Source: Brachycybe producta (Eukaryota; Arthropoda; Diplopoda; Playtdesmida; Andrognathidae). Taken from it: a stretch of 64,000 nt of DNA. Location: contig JAUPFP010000017.1 of assembly GCA_036925085.1 (NCBI GenBank), positions 408,001 to 472,000 of the forward strand, read 5' to 3'. The translations under genes were made by a program, and so were the position numbers. This document shows, in pieces, positions 1 through 12,642 of this stretch; position 1 is the first letter of the stretch, and each line of letters begins with the position of its first letter. Below the pieces are notes generated by a model. The model saw nothing but the letters and a program-made list of their open reading frames with translations. It did no database searches and was not told the DNA's origin.

Positions 1-310
1 AAGAGTTTTATCCTACATTGGCAATTGCGAGTAATAGAAGGAGACATTGCAGTGAATCTTGTTTTAAATATTACCAATGATGATCACCGCTTTAGAGAGG
101 GGCAGAGCACTGTTGTCTTAGGATCCGTTGTCGTAGAAAATCCCAGATTGTGGTTGCTTTGTATTGCTATGAATAGACGACAGACCTTTTGCTCAAGAGT
201 GGCTTCTGAAGTCGGTGGTTTGGGCTGTGGTTGCAATTTATTGCTATGAAAAGACGCTGGAACTTTTACGGAAAAACCACTTGCCGAATATACATGTATT
301 TTACAGTCTA

Positions 311-725
311 AGGGCAGGCGCATACTGACGATTTATAATCGGACAACTATTTAGTTGCGATCCCAAATCTGTTAAGTTTATATAGGCGCGCGCATATCTC
401 CCGACTCGGTTTTAACACGACTAAAAAGTCGAAAGTCAGTCGGCGAGGCTTTTTGATAAAAAAAAAAGTTGGACAACTATCGTGAGAGAGCGCCTATATC
501 CGTGGCAGTGCATAGGAGCGCGCATACCGCCGACTAAACAAGCATGCTCCTGCACCTGCCTCTTTGTCAAAAACGTAGTTGGCTGCTGGCTTAATTGTCA
601 CGTCTATCGTTAAACCTTTCCTGTTAAACATTTTGAGAAAGTCTGCTTAATTGAGTCGTGGTGTAGGTCCAACCCAACTAAACAGTTTAGTCGTGGTAAC
701 AAAATCGTCAGAATGCGCCTACCCT
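311..725. mobile_element. TIR element, superfamily unassigned
   Basis: The left end AGGGCAGGCGCATACTGACG is matched by the complement of the right end (AGGGTAGGCGCATTCTGACG), about 18 of 20 bases. The interior is unusually GC-rich for this window and holds two further GCGCGCAT-type words and two copies of GGACAACTAT. No open frame is convincing. TAA occurs at both flanks, so the duplication may be only 2-3 bp. Confidence 0.5.
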
Positions 726-729
726 AACT

Positions 730-2030
730 CGACCACTCTAAAGTGGTCCGTGTACTAAGGCACTTAGTGTACTTAACTACTTTCAGAATTAAAGCCTAGA
801 TTCATATTTTAAAGTTGTGGATGATGATGATGATGAAGTTAATGTATGTTTTATGTTCGTGATGAATTGAAATTTTTTTGTGTGTTTCCTCTTCATTTTT
901 CTAAGGAGGGGGAGGAGTATATTTCCCTGTTGCAATTTGCAATATTTTGCGTTCCTATTATTGACCTCGTCTTTATCGAATGACGTTGCAGGAATACTGT
1001 TCGTTTCCAGACAAATAATGCCATTTGATACTTATCATGGCTATCATTTGGTTTTCCATATTTTTTTTAACTAAATAAATAGCTGTGTAACACGCAAACC
1101 TTTTTTTTTTTTGGTATATTTTGAACCCATTATTCTATCCAGATGAATTAACATCATCGTGAAAATGATGGATCTAACTTTTATGAAAATTTTCTGCTAA
1201 GATTTTTTTTTTAATATTTTGTCAAAAAGAAAAAAAAAAATGAAATTTGAAGGAAATTGGAGAATTTTCCGTGCATATCGTATATATTATAATGTTGAGT
1301 GAGGCTGCAGGGTGTTTTTTTTTACATATATAATAGACTACTTCCAGTGTGCTTTCCAATTGGTGTATATAGCTCTTAGCTGTAACTTATTATTTGTGCA
1401 GCCATCAAGCGAGATAATCATTTGGAGACAGGAAATGTGAATTTTCTGAGTGTTTGTTAATGGAAATGAAAGTGATGTAGTAGAGAGAGAGATAGTTGGA
1501 TGAGAGGGAAAGAACATCTCAAAAACATATGACACCTTAATTTGTGTAGAAAGGTAGTAATGGTGGGTGCTTATATTTCACAATGGTTTTTAGCCTACAA
1601 ATATATAAATATACTGTATATAGTATATAGTACATTGTGCTGTATATATGATGGACAGGTTGGTGGTGGTGGTGGTGGAGGTAGCTCATTTGTTTTCGCG
1701 TGATCTATTGGAAATATGCTTTGTCTCAAGTTACTACTATTACTTTTGAAAAATGCTTCTTTTTTTCATTCTTGACGGGTATTCTTTTTTTTTTGTGAGA
1801 GATGTTTCCATACTATTATCACAGATGGACACTTTTCTTTTGCTCTTGTCAAATTACCTATTATTTTCTTGAATTATTTTTTATATACGTGTATAAAATA
1901 AAATAAAATGAATGATGATGAATGAGGTAAACTGTGTTGTCACAAGATCTAAGTTTTACAAGGGTGTTACTTGAAAGTTTTTTTCTCTCCATTGAACAAA
2001 ATAGGACTTAACATGGTATACCACCGTCTA
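730..2030. other. Unannotated A+T-rich stretch
   Basis: It holds T and A homopolymer runs, a short ATG/GAT repeat near 820-836 and a GGT/GGTGGA repeat near 1660-1683. Open frames are short, unspliced-looking and of low complexity. I see no gene. Confidence 0.5.
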
Positions 2031-2035
2031 TCTGC

Positions 2036-2390
2036 TGTAACACCCTGTAAATCGTGATCCCGCCAAAACCATAGCCTGGGGGGTAAACAACTCTCAACCG
2101 TTCCTCCCTCCTCTCTGACTCACCTTTCTGACTAATGCCCAAGCGGCGGATTGATACATAAAGGACCATGGTCACTTGGACCTGGTTACACCTCGCAGGT
2201 GTACACAGGTCCAAGGTATAAAAGGACCATGTTCCTCTTTGTTCCTCAGTTCTTTCCTCTGCCTGTTTTTGCGATACATTCCAAATCATGGGCCTGAGGA
2301 TTTCCAGTTAGTATTTTACTATTCACCCTTGTATCTGTACTTCTTACAAGGAATGAATAAAAGTGTTGTAACAAGAAGTAGCGTTGTCTC
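2036..2390 (+). mobile_element. LTR-like fragment with TATA box and polyadenylation signal
   Basis: It begins TGTAACACCC, carries TATAAAAG near 2218 and AATAAAAG near 2355, and then AACAAGAAGTA. The second copy at 7618 shares the start, GTGATC, TAGCCTGGGGG, the TATA segment and AACAAGAAGTA in the same order. The TG start, promoter-like TATA and 3' AATAAA are as in LTR retrotransposon LTRs. No coding interior is seen, so these are solo LTRs or LTR-plus-leader relics. The right edge is uncertain. Confidence 0.5.
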
Positions 2391-3250
2391 TATGTCTTTA
2401 TGTTAATAACTTCTCTTCAGAGGCCGGAGGTTTCATAGGGCAGGAGCTATACGATTCTCAGCAGCTACAACATCTTCTCTAGTCGGAATACCGATGGAGA
2501 AGATGTATATCAGCATCAACCGGAAGAGAGAGAGATGGCCGCCACTCTCCTGCATCGATTACACCCCCATGCAGAAGAGTGACTACAATCTATCTCCATC
2601 CAGCTCTCTCTACAGCTCGGATCTTCTCTGTGCAGGTGTCATACTGCTCAGAGAAGAAACGAAAAGTAGAAAATGTCATCTAAAGGTTGGTAATAAAATA
2701 TTGGTTGATGTCAAAAGCTCACACTGCACATGTGTAGAAGTGTGGAACTTGACACTGTTTACCACTGAGGTACTCCTATATTAAGACTGTTTGCCTTAAC
2801 TCGCTGACTCATCAATGCACAGCCTAAACTCCCAGTTCTACCGACATGAAATTTTGCAGGAATACTTCTCTTATATCGTAGACAACCACTAAGAAAGGAT
2901 TTTTCGAAACGACCTCCCAATCAGGGCCATTCACCCCTAAAGAGGGACAATGAGGGGAGGGGAGGAATCAAATGAAAAATTTCGACTTGGTAGAGAAACT
3001 AAAATAATTTGACACGTGTTTCATTTCAGGGTTTGCTCAAATTTTCATTCAGACTGGTAATCCTAGCACGTGAGGACAGAACCACCTATGTGTGGTCTAC
3101 AAGGCGGTGGTGCTCAAATAATTACGAGTGTCATTGAAGTAATTTATCCCATTTTCATGTGCAGAGCACAAACAACGTCAATTTTAAAACAATTTAATAA
3201 TGACGCTTATTTCACATTGCCCGAACGTAACATTTTGTACCAAGTGAAGA
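2391..3250. other. Possible LTR leader and unassigned repeat-like sequence
   Basis: The first roughly 250 bp downstream of the LTR-like fragment are more GC-balanced and may be retroelement leader. The part from about 2790 looks like a dispersed repeat but has no second copy here that I could confirm. Frames at 2494-2784 and 3070-3270 show no family signature. Confidence 0.35.
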
Positions 3251-3254
3251 CGGG

Positions 3255-3326
3255 CAGGCCCGGCGTTTAGGGCAAGGCGAGCGATGCAACCGCCTTGGGG
3301 CCTCGCATACTCTAGGGCCGGCCCTA
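3255..3326. mobile_element. 72-bp hAT-like remnant with 8-bp TSD
   Basis: The ends CAGGCCCGGCG and CGGCCCTA are inverted relatives. AAGACGGG is present immediately on both sides (3247-3254 and 3327-3334). A perfect 8-bp duplication is the hAT signature. The interior is GC-rich and non-coding. Confidence 0.6.
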
Positions 3327-3334
3327 AAGACGGG

Positions 3335-5180
3335 TAAGGATGGCTTGTGCTCAATAAAGGTTTGAAAGGATTGTCGTGTGAACTATAAACATAACAGAAA
3401 AAAATTGATGCTATTTAAATAATTTGAAATAATGCATTTCGTCATTGGATTTAGTTAAAAATTTAAGTTACAAGAATATGAAAAATAGGAAATTGACTAT
3501 TATTATATTACCGAGTTTTGTAATAAAGTTTTTATGCCTTACATATAAAAAAAATTATGCAAATTCGCATAACTCAAGAATAACGACTTTGACAAATTTA
3601 AATTGTCTTTTGACCTATCATCATAAATCAACAACCATTTTTCTTCTAATTTCTTTTTTTTTTTTACATTGGATTGAGGTTTTTTTTTACGTTTCTCTCT
3701 TTGAAATTGGATTTTGAAATTGCTTTAAGGTATTGAGAACATGTACAAGAAAACTTAAAACTTTTCTCATTAAAAAAAAACGTGAGAGAGTATTTTGGAT
3801 GTACATTTCGCACTGAGACTACTGTGGTGTTTGCCGGTTGAGGAAAATGAAGTAACATTTACTCATACTAGGAGCCGTATCTCTTTCAAAAAAGTCGTGA
3901 ATTCCAGAAAAGTGCATGAGAATTCCAAATCATTAGTTTGCCTATTTGCAAGTGGAATTCTTATTTACACAGATATTCAAGTGAGAAGTGACTTTTTTTT
4001 CTCTTCCTCTTCTTCTTCTTCTAAATTAAGTAACACCATTTCTACCAATAGACATGTACAATGTTATATGTACGTACTGAGTAACCTATTCATTGGTGGC
4101 GGCACTTTTTAATTAAGTGACTTTTTTTTGTAATTTATTCCAGGGAGAAAAACAGAAAGAGAGTGAGAGAGAGAGAGAGAGAGAGAAAAAAAGAGATGTT
4201 AATTTGGGTTTTTTTGTTTTGTTTTGATATCGTAATCTGAGTGACTAAGACAGGTTTTTTAACTTAAAAAAATGCTATTTGGTGTTGTAGGCATCTGTTA
4301 TTTACTATTAGTATTTTGTTTTATATAATGTCGGTTAGCATTTGAGAACGCACTCTCAGTGCACGAAGAATTAACTCTATTAAATTGTTCTGTAGGTGTT
4401 TGAAAACTTTTGGGAAATTTGTTTGAAAATAACTTGAGTAACTCTTGTAGTTTAACAAGTTAAAAATAACTATTAGAAGCAGAATACAGTTGCTTGGCGT
4501 AGGAAGCAATGGCGAGGAGTGATTGTAATTAAACATTTGGGGTGCATTTGAAATGACGGCATTTAGTAGAAGCTGTTTGAAAATGGCTTTCATTTTGTTT
4601 CCTAATAATTTCAGTGATGGTCTATTGCACGATGACAGAAACAACCTAATTGATGTGTAAGAGCAGTAGACTCGTGAAAACGACGCGAGAAACTAGATTG
4701 CGTTTGTCGAAGTGGCTCACAATTTGCAGCATAGTGATTAACGCTACTAAGGTCCACTGGTCCAGAACGTTTTAATGCAGATGAACATATTGGAATGCAG
4801 GCCTTCATTGTGTTTTAATATGTGCACGAGCATGCATGAGGACACAACATTTTCATATCACAGTAATACTAAGTGCACACTGAGACACACGGACGCACTG
4901 CAGTGTAGAGCAACACAGCACAGGTTTTGATTAAATACAATTATTTGGACTAAGATTGCATACAGTGTACACAAGTTTGCAACATGCAGTGCAGAGGACA
5001 CTACTATAGATGTCCTACATCAATAATGTGAACATTAGTTGAGAGATGTGTGTCACCATCCTATTTCTCAGCTGGGAACATACATTCATACTAACATGTG
5101 TCTTATTTAGGAACACTTCTTTAGAAACAACCTAGGTACCAGCCTGGCTACTTTTTGGCTGTGGGGTTGCCCAGTTGATG
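3335..5180. other. Unannotated stretch with a GA microsatellite
   Basis: It contains long T runs, a GA repeat at about 4161-4186, and a segment starting near 4540 with GGGTGCATTTGAAA, a word that also begins blocks at 40648, 48975 and 60007. Open frames are low complexity (poly-F, poly-S). I see no gene. Confidence 0.45.
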
Positions 5181-5181
5181 G

Positions 5182-5254
5182 ATATTGGTTTGGTGGTTGT
5201 GCCCATGGGCATGGGTGGCCTAAAGCCTAACCGCAAGTGGGCCAGAGTCATATT
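5182..5254 (+). repeat. Dispersed motif with GCCCATGGGC hairpin and GGCCTAAAGCC
   Basis: GCCCATGGGC is followed by ATGGGTGGCCTAAAGCC and GTGGGCC. The same order of words recurs at 41195-41270, 62285-62350 and, on the other strand, 56110-56165. It is probably a conserved end or core of a non-autonomous element. Confidence 0.55.
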
Positions 5255-5401
5255 TCACACAGCACAGGTTTTAATGCAGGGCAAGGTAGAGCAGTAATCT
5301 CTCAAACAACAGTACCTGCGCCAGGCAGTGTTTGAGACAGAATTTATTGTGAAATGTACTGGCTGTTTAGTGTTTTTGTTTGAACGTGTGCTTAAGCTAA
5401 A

Positions 5402-5735
5402 GCCTGGGATGCACTATGTGTCCAATGTTGTACCCATATTTGTCTCCAACGTTTGCCTCCAGCATTTGTCAGTTTAACACTTGTACGTTAGCAGTTTATG
5501 ATCCGGTCATACTATGTGTCCAACATTAGTACAACGTTGGGGCAAACATTGGAAACCTTTGACGCGGGTTCAAGGAAACTGACACTTGCCCGTATGCCTT
5601 CCAATATCTTCCAGTGTCAAACGTTGGACGCTCGTCATCGGACACTCGACATCCATCTCGCGGCCACATTGTGTGAAACTATCATTCTTTCATCGTTGGA
5701 AGGCATTCGACGCATAGTGTGTCACAGATTTAATA
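5402..5735. repeat. Inverted-repeat element with CACTATGTGTCCAA ends
   Basis: GCACTATGTGTCCAA near 5411 is matched by the complement of GCATAGTGTGTCAC near 5712, and CTATGTGTCCAACATT recurs internally near 5513. The 84-codon frame here follows the repeat words and is not a gene. Confidence 0.4.
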
Positions 5736-5759
5736 TGGATGTTGTCGTTTGAGTGTGCT

Positions 5760-7610
5760 GGAATATTTTCTCCAGTGTGTACTTTTGTATGATTTCCCCC
5801 CCCCCCCTGATACCTGGTGCCTACCACATTGTTTCCCCTCAAGTTTATAACAAAATAAACCCAACATACTGAATTTCATTTGATTCATGTTTGTGTCATG
5901 CAAGATTTTCTTCCAAATCTGAATTCTTAAAATGTATTGATGGGTAAGATATATTACGGAAACATTATTTCGTCTCTCCTAGCCTCCTCCCCCTACATAC
6001 ACGTATTTTCTTCTAGTAGTGCATATACTGTATATATACATTGTATATTTTTGTCATTGTTCAATGGTGTGTTATTTTTGTCTCTTGGTTTGTACGGAAG
6101 GGGTGTATATGGGACTATGGGTAGATACTAAAAAGACACACACACACACACATGGTAGGTACGTAGTTGTTCTAGTGTTGATGCAAGTGGGCGTTATGCT
6201 AGTAGATTCTTTGCTGTCGTCATCTTTTCTTTGTCGATAACATATAGTGTTTTTACTTATATTTATGGTAACTGTATTGATCCAGTATCTTTAATGCATT
6301 TTTTCTTAGATTTGCATGTATAGGCTAAGCTACAGCCAAAATGAAAAATCAGGTAGTTTACAGAATTACTAGTCAGTGTGCAGAAAGAAGCACACTATTT
6401 GGTTGTTGTGGTCTTGTGGTATGCACAAAACTCAAAACAAGATCATGTTTTATGTAGATTGGTTGGTTGCTGTAGGCATTCTGCACATATTGCTTATACA
6501 GTCAATCTAGATTACTTTTTCACTTTGTAATTTTGCAGCATTTTAATTTTTTCTCTGTATAATAAAGGTAATATTAAATTATTCTAATTAAAAATAAAAA
6601 TTTGGTTTGTATTTTTTTTTCTTCTGATAAAGTAAAGAATGTGCTTTCGTTTATATAGCTAACATTTAAAATTGGGAATGTGTTTAGTTCGAGCGATTTA
6701 GTCTTTAGAAAATCATTAATTTTCAAGGATGAGAAGGATGTCATGATTTTTGTGTCAATTTCAGGTGGTAAACTTGGTTCATAGGTTTTCAAGTATTTAA
6801 TATTGTTTTGAGCACATTTTAATAATAATCTTTGGTGTAATTGTTGTGTTATTTTAGAATAATTTAGGTTATTTAAAAGTGAACAAACATAATTGGCAAT
6901 AAATATCTTTAGAAAGTTGACCAATGTTAACTCCACTTGACTGTCAATTGCTGAAATACGATGCAGTGAATATTGCTTTAAATATTGCGAATATGTGATC
7001 GCCGCTTAAGAAAAAGCTCATCTGAATCCTCTGCTATAGACATTGAGCAAGATTCATAGTAATAATTTTTTTTTTGCGTTAAATCGGACCAGTTTGATTA
7101 ATGTTGTTTGACATATGCTGATAGTTTTTGCACGTTGACTAGTAACTCTGTACAAAGACTTGATTTTCAATTTTGGCAGCTGCATAGTAGATTCGTGAGA
7201 GTAACAATTCTCCAGTGGTGAGAATAACTTTTTATCTTTCTCATTGGAGACTGTACTAAGAAGATACTGGGTACTGTAGGTATAATGTGGTGGTTATACA
7301 GAGTGTTTCACATGTATAGATGCACCCCAGAAATTGGGCATAACTCTAGTTACAATTGATGGATACGCCTGAACTTTTCATCATAAACAGAACATCTTAT
7401 ATTATAAAGTTTCTGCTAAACAAAACTTTTCTTCTTAAAAAGGTAGAATATAAAAAAAAAATTAAAAACTGAAAAATGACCATTTCATAATTATAGATGC
7501 ATTAATGAACTTTTCACTTTTTTTTTATTAATTTCTGCAACAAAATCATATGCTTAAACACAACAGTAACATTAAAATTAATAAGATATATTGGGGAGCA
7601 TCTATTGTAA
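5760..7610. other. Unannotated A+T-rich stretch
   Basis: It contains a poly-C run near 5799, a CA microsatellite near 6135-6152, and a GCAGTGAAT-TTTAAATATT word near 6963 that also occurs at 47-80. The 120-codon minus-strand frame at 6574-6936 has A+T-driven composition, with no recognised domain and no splice context. I see no gene. Confidence 0.45.
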
Positions 7611-7617
7611 CACCCAG

Positions 7618-7950
7618 TATATTGTGATCTCCCCAGAATGCTAGCCTGGGGGTGTCTGACTCCTCACTGTCCCTTCCTCTCCGTACATATGAATCTGTTT
7701 AGAGTGGAGGGATACCTCTCCGAGCGTGGTCGCTTGACCCTACTTGCCCATCATGGGTATATACACAGGTCCAATCCTATAAAAGCACCGTGCTTTTCTC
7801 TGTTTGCCTGCATTTTTCTGTAAAATTGTTCATGCTTGTACTACGTAGGTTCTTATTTGTATTACACAATGGGCTCGTGGACACTTCTTTAATGTAACAA
7901 TTTTAACAAGAAGTAACATCATTTTTGTTTTATGTGTCAAATATCCTTGG
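7618..7950 (+). mobile_element. Second LTR-like fragment
   Basis: It begins TGTAACACCCAGTATATTGT, has TATAAAAG near 7777 and AACAAGAAGTAAC near 7907, co-linear with the copy at 2036. It has diverged clearly from that copy, so the two are separate old insertions, not the ends of one intact element. Sequence to about 8080 may be leader. Confidence 0.5.
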
Positions 7951-8080
7951 TACAATCGAAGGCACCATAGGACAAGGAGGTAAAAGAACCCCATAGCAAC
8001 GAGACAATCCAGAAGCAGGTGGTAACCACCGTTCTGAGGAATCTCATCCTCCTCAGGAAGCCATCGGGCATCCACTGCCA

Positions 8081-9337
8081 TCCTCTACTTCTGTCTTTCC
8101 GACCTTCCTCACTTTATGGTAACCATATGAAGAAGAAAAGTACGAGTCAATGAATAGCGAAAATCAGGTATCTTCACAGTGTCGTGGTTAGGTAAGAAGA
8201 ATAAATCCCAAATGTATATATAGAGATACGGAGAAAGCTCACACTATATATATGAAACGCCCTGTATCTGGTTAGGTCATGACATACTGTATGTGTTTCT
8301 CTTTCTCTACATTATTTCTGCCACGTAATATAGTTTAGTTTAGTTTGGTTTGTTAAAGTAAATTCTTAATAATCTTAATTTAAAAGTTGTGTTTCTGTTC
8401 TGTAAATGTGTTTCTATTATAATGAAGAAAAGAGAGACTTCTCTGCAAGATTCCTTTTTTTTTCATATCATACACACTGCTTTTTCTTCTACTCTTTTTC
8501 TCTTTATCGTTTCATTAAACATTTATTCACACGTCGTTTAAGTAACTCAATCTAGTTTGACTTGGTTTTTACCACAGAATGAAGAGTAAAAAGAATCATT
8601 TCGTCAAAAAGAGTTTTAGAGAGTAAAGGGGGAGGGGGATGAGAGTATTTGTAAGGAAAGTTATGTTGAGGAAAGGGGGAAGTGTGTATGTGTTCGTAAA
8701 AATGAAATAAACCATCAAGAATTACTTCATGTGTCTGGTCCAAATTCATGATGAAAAAACTTGGCACTTGAACTTCAACTTGATCCCTCTGAGCTCAAGG
8801 CTTTCCCGCGGAAGAGCTCGTTACAACTTAGTATCAGGGAACGGAGTTTTTTTTTTTTTTGGTGTTGGTAACTCTACTCTGAGGGTTAAAGTTGAAACTT
8901 ATGCCAAGTATCCTTCTTGAATTTGAGTTTAGGTGTGCGTGCGTTTGGGTGCACGCGTGTCTTTTCTGTGTGTATTGGTTGTGCGTTTTGTGTTTAACAA
9001 TGTTGTTCCTTCTTTCGATTTCCAAGTAATCCTTTTTTTTTTTGGTAGAATAAGACAATTTATTAGGTAATTAAATGTTAATAGCAGTTTCCTCTTTTAT
9101 GATACCAATATCATCGATGTTATTCTGAAAAGACTTTAAAGAAAAAGTGTTCATCTTAAGTACTTTTATAAGTAAAGACGTCACTTAGAACTATTATATT
9201 CTTCTTCTGCCTTTCTGTAGAAAATAAAGAAAAACTTGAAAAGTGGTTTAAAATTAGAACATTAGCTCTGAATCACTTCTTAAAAATATCATCTGCAAAG
9301 CGGAGGTCTGCTTTGGTCATTTTCAAACTGCCATCAA
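8081..9337. other. Unannotated stretch
   Basis: T- and A-rich sequence with runs near 8851 and 9033. Short frames have no family signature. I see no gene. Confidence 0.4.
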
Positions 9338-9345
9338 AGCTTATT

Positions 9346-9747
9346 CTGTAGTGTAGCTGGGGGGGGGGGGGCGGTCCGCCCCCAGGCGGCACCAACGAAA
9401 AGAAAAGTTTTTTTTTCCTGTAGGGATAGTAGAAGGAGCTTTATAAAACTCTTTTTAAGATGGCCCAAGAAGGAATTATGAAATTATTGTCGCTCGCTGC
9501 GCTCGCGGAATGTATTCTGCGATCTAGCATTATGTTTTTACGTCCGAGTACTGGTTTATTTAATAATCAATCTAAAATTATATAAACCATTTCAATCACT
9601 GGATATCGATAAAATCGTTTGGCCCCTCTCAGAACAGAATCCTGGTTGTACCACTGATGTGTATCGTGTTGTGTTTTTCGTGAGGAAGGGGGAGGGGGGC
9701 AAACTCAAGGACCGCCCGGGGCGGCACAAACTCTAGCTACGATACTG
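9346..9747 (-). mobile_element. hAT-type MITE, family 1, with 8-bp TSD
   Basis: AGCTTATT flanks both sides (9338-9345 and 9748-9755). The right end CTCTAGCTACGATACTG is the complement of the CAGTGGCGTAGCTAGAG end of the copy at 14759, and the interior is co-linear with that copy in the opposite orientation. It has a 12-base G run near 9359 and CGCTCGCTGCGCTCGCGG near 9491. It is 402 bp and non-coding, so it is non-autonomous. Confidence 0.85.
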
Positions 9748-9755
9748 AGCTTATT

Positions 9756-10290
9756 TTAAAGTTTATCTATATTTAAATAGTTTTATGCGATTCGGCTACT
9801 CTTCTAGTTTTTAAAACACTTTCAAGTTTTTCTTTATGGTTGCTACTCAAAGGTAGAGTAATCATAGTTCGAATGACGTTTAAACTTTATGCTGAACTTA
9901 AATACCAGTACTTTTATTAGCGAATATATCTCTTATAACTCTCTGATATTGTGCGTTAATTATCCTTAACAAAATTAGATTTTTATGTGAAAGCTTGAAA
10001 ATGACTTAACTTTTTACGTTTTACGACATTTTTATGATTTTTTTTTTTGAATTTCCACTAAAATTGCAATGTGTAAATTAAAAAATTGAAATTACGATAA
10101 GAGTTTTAACTTTTACAGCTGTTAAACGTGAAAATATCCTAAATTAAAGTGATTTATTTACTCTTCCAGTTTCTATAACAATTTCAGTTTCTTTTTAATG
10201 TGTTGCCGCTGAAATGTGGAATAAACCAGGACGATTTTTCTATTGTTCATTTTTGATTTGCATGTTTTTGAAATGACTTGTTATAAAATA
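9756..10290. repeat. Diverged copies of an old A+T-rich repeat
   Basis: The phrase CTTCTAGTTT-TAAAACACTTT, or close variants, appears near 9800, 10160, 10650, 13252, 19025, 19203, 27940 and 46690, and in inverted form near 10420 and 42515. This points to a decayed inverted-repeat family making up much of the plain A+T-rich sequence. Confidence 0.4.
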
Positions 10291-10296
10291 TCTTAA

Positions 10297-10823
10297 GGTG
10301 GCTTGAATAGATATTTATTTTGTTTTTGGTTCTCCGAATGGCGTACCTGCGCAGCTATATTATGTTCTATAGGAGGTCTCTTCCCTCCACCCTCGGTTTT
10401 CAAAAAAAATTATCGAAGTGTTTTAGAAACTAGAATAGTTGGTGACAATGCTGAAAGTGTTTTCATGATGATATCTTTTTAAAATAAACTTTTTATGACA
10501 GTTTGAAAAAGGCCAAAGTAGTTTTTCAAAAAAAAAATATCAATGGAAAATCTCCAAAAAACGGGTCATTTTCAAACTGCTATAGTGTTTATTTTTTTTT
10601 AAGGTTTTTGCAATGAAACAACTTTTAACCTATTCTTTTACCATTCTAGTTTTGAAAACAATTTGAATTTTTTCATAATGTTTTTTTGTTCCTAATAAAC
10701 GTTCACTTGACGTTGTTGTGTCCAAATTTTTATAAAAACGTCTATGGAGCATTGCATTATAGCGACTGTAGTGGCTCACCGTCAGAGGGAGACAAAAGTA
10801 AAATAAATATCTATTCAGCCACC
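10297..10823. mobile_element. Foldback TIR element flanked by TTAA
   Basis: The left end GGTGGCTTGAATAGATATTT is matched by the complement of the right end (GGTGGCTGAATAGATATTTA). TTAA sits directly outside both ends. An inner second stem pairs AAACTTTTTATGACAGTTTG near 10487 with CAAACTGCTATAGTGTTT near 10575. It is non-coding. TTAA is the piggyBac target, but the related copy at 32099 lacks it, so the class is open. Confidence 0.6.
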
Positions 10824-11947
10824 TTAAAAGTGTGTTTGACTGTGTTTTAATTAACGATTTCGCATAGGTACTTCATCGTGAAAGTATTGTTTATGACATT
10901 TTAAGGAGAAATTGAATATTTGTAATAGAAAACCTGGGGGTAAAGAAAGAGGCCAGAGGTGTTCTAACTAAGTATAGTCACATTTGATTAAATAATATTG
11001 TTACAGTTTTCCAATTTTACGGCATTAAGGTTTACATTTTTATTTTCTTATTGTAAACCTATTATTTTTTAATAAAATGGTTTCTATTTCATTGAAGAAG
11101 AAAAAAATGAATTTGTATTTTCTGTAATTTCAAATATTGAACGAAAATTGTGACTGTGAGAATAAGTAGGTGGTGGTGGGTGGTGGTGTGTCTGGCATGT
11201 TTATTTGATTTTCTCCTTTATGTTTATTGAGCACTAGTAAAAGGAGAGAGAGAGGGGATCTTTTTTACTCTCTCACCTACTCTCCTCCTCCTCCTCTATT
11301 CATTGTTATTTTCTGTAGGACTTGTATTTATTTGCTGCATAGAAATATTTAAATTATCTGCTTATTTGCATAATAAGTAATATTTCTCAGCCATTTGCAC
11401 GCTATTTCTCGCCAACTGTTTTTTTTTTTTTCTTCTTTCTTTTTTTCTTGTTGTTGTTGTATTTGGTTCTTTCTGCAACACATGTATTCATGTGATTTAA
11501 TTCTCTTTTCTTCTTCTTTTGATGTCTATTATATTGGTATGAAATAGTGGAAACTAGGGTGCTGTTTGCTTAGTAATGTTGCAAATAGATAGTTATCTTT
11601 TAAGAAAAAAAGGAAAGAAAGAAAGAGAGAGAGAATCTTTGAAATGTGTATTTAGACATAGAATGAAAGTTTTATTTCTGTTACTTTTTTGTTGTTGTTG
11701 GAGAAGCTCAAAAGTTGAGAGGAAACTGGTTTTTCTCCAGTTCTTATCTATGATTGCATATACATGTATGGTGGCTGCTTGCTTCTTCTTTCTGTTTGTG
11801 TGTCCGTATGGTTTTTTGCTTTCTCTGTATGGCACTATTGCTTTGTGTGATTGCCTCCTTACAATATGGGAAGGGGTTGCTTTTGTAATAAGAAGTAACA
11901 GTTACGTCTGTTCAAAAATAATGTCGACCAGAATTATATTTTTAATG
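10824..11947. other. Unannotated A+T-rich stretch
   Basis: Long T runs, short GGT and GAGA repeats. The 166-codon frame starting at 11576 crosses simple sequence and runs into the hAT element at 11956, so it is not a gene. Confidence 0.45.
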
Positions 11948-11955
11948 TTTATAAC

Positions 11956-12377
11956 TAGAGGTGGGACGAATCCTAAATGTTCTCGAATCGGAATCCTAAA
12001 AGGTTCTCGAATCCCTCAAATCTCCCGAATCCTTTATATAAGAATCCTATATTATTCATTAAGAAGATACAAATAAATGAAATAATATTAAATATTAAAT
12101 TATAATAATAAAAAAACCAGTGTGGCACTCAGGGTCACTGCCACAAGGTGATATTGGTGATCCGGATACCACCGAAATTGCAACAAACACCGGTTTTTTG
12201 TGTTAGTGGACGCTTCTATTGGACGTCAATGGAGTTAAAACTAATTTTATCAAAGTTTTTAACAGTTTTTTTTAGGTTAGGGTTCGAAATATTCGAAAGA
12301 TGAAAAACGCGCGAAGATTCGAGTTTTCGAATCCCGAATATTTTTCAAGATTCGAGGATTCGAATGGTCCATCCCTA
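11956..12377. mobile_element. hAT-type element with 8-bp TSD
   Basis: TTTATAAC lies on both sides (11948-11955 and 12378-12385). The ends are TAGAGGTGGGACGAATCC and, from the complement of the right end, TAGGGATGGACCATTCGA, fitting the TAGRGRTGG class of hAT termini. Many TCGAATC words fill both subterminal regions and may be transposase-binding repeats. It is 422 bp and non-coding. Confidence 0.85.
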
Positions 12378-12401
12378 TTTATAACTATATGAAAATTTAT
12401 A

Positions 12402-12642
12402 TTTTGTCTCCCAGTAAGATGAAGCTTGTGACGTCAAAGGGGTTGATAAAAAAAGGTAGGATTGTGTCAATTAGTATTATAGAAAAGGGGTGATAGCGAA
12501 CTTTTTCAGTAGTTTAAACAGAAGGATTATTGCATCGTTTTGTTATTGTCTCATTTTTTATTGGACAAAAACGACAACAATAATAAACTTTCTGTCAACC
12601 CCTTTGACGTCACAAGCTTCATCTTTTAACGTGAGACAACTG
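12402..12642. mobile_element. Tc1/mariner-type MITE with TA target
   Basis: TA flanks both ends (12400-12401 and 12643-12644). The arms contain GATGAAGCTTGTGACGTCAA followed by AGGGGTTGA, matched perfectly by the complement on the right (29 bp), with a looser outer TTGTCTC segment. A lone end of the same family is at 42688-42719. Confidence 0.75.

Noticed and set aside
11576-12076. 166-codon + strand frame
   Set aside because: It crosses GAGA and T-rich sequence and ends inside a hAT-type element with an exact TSD.
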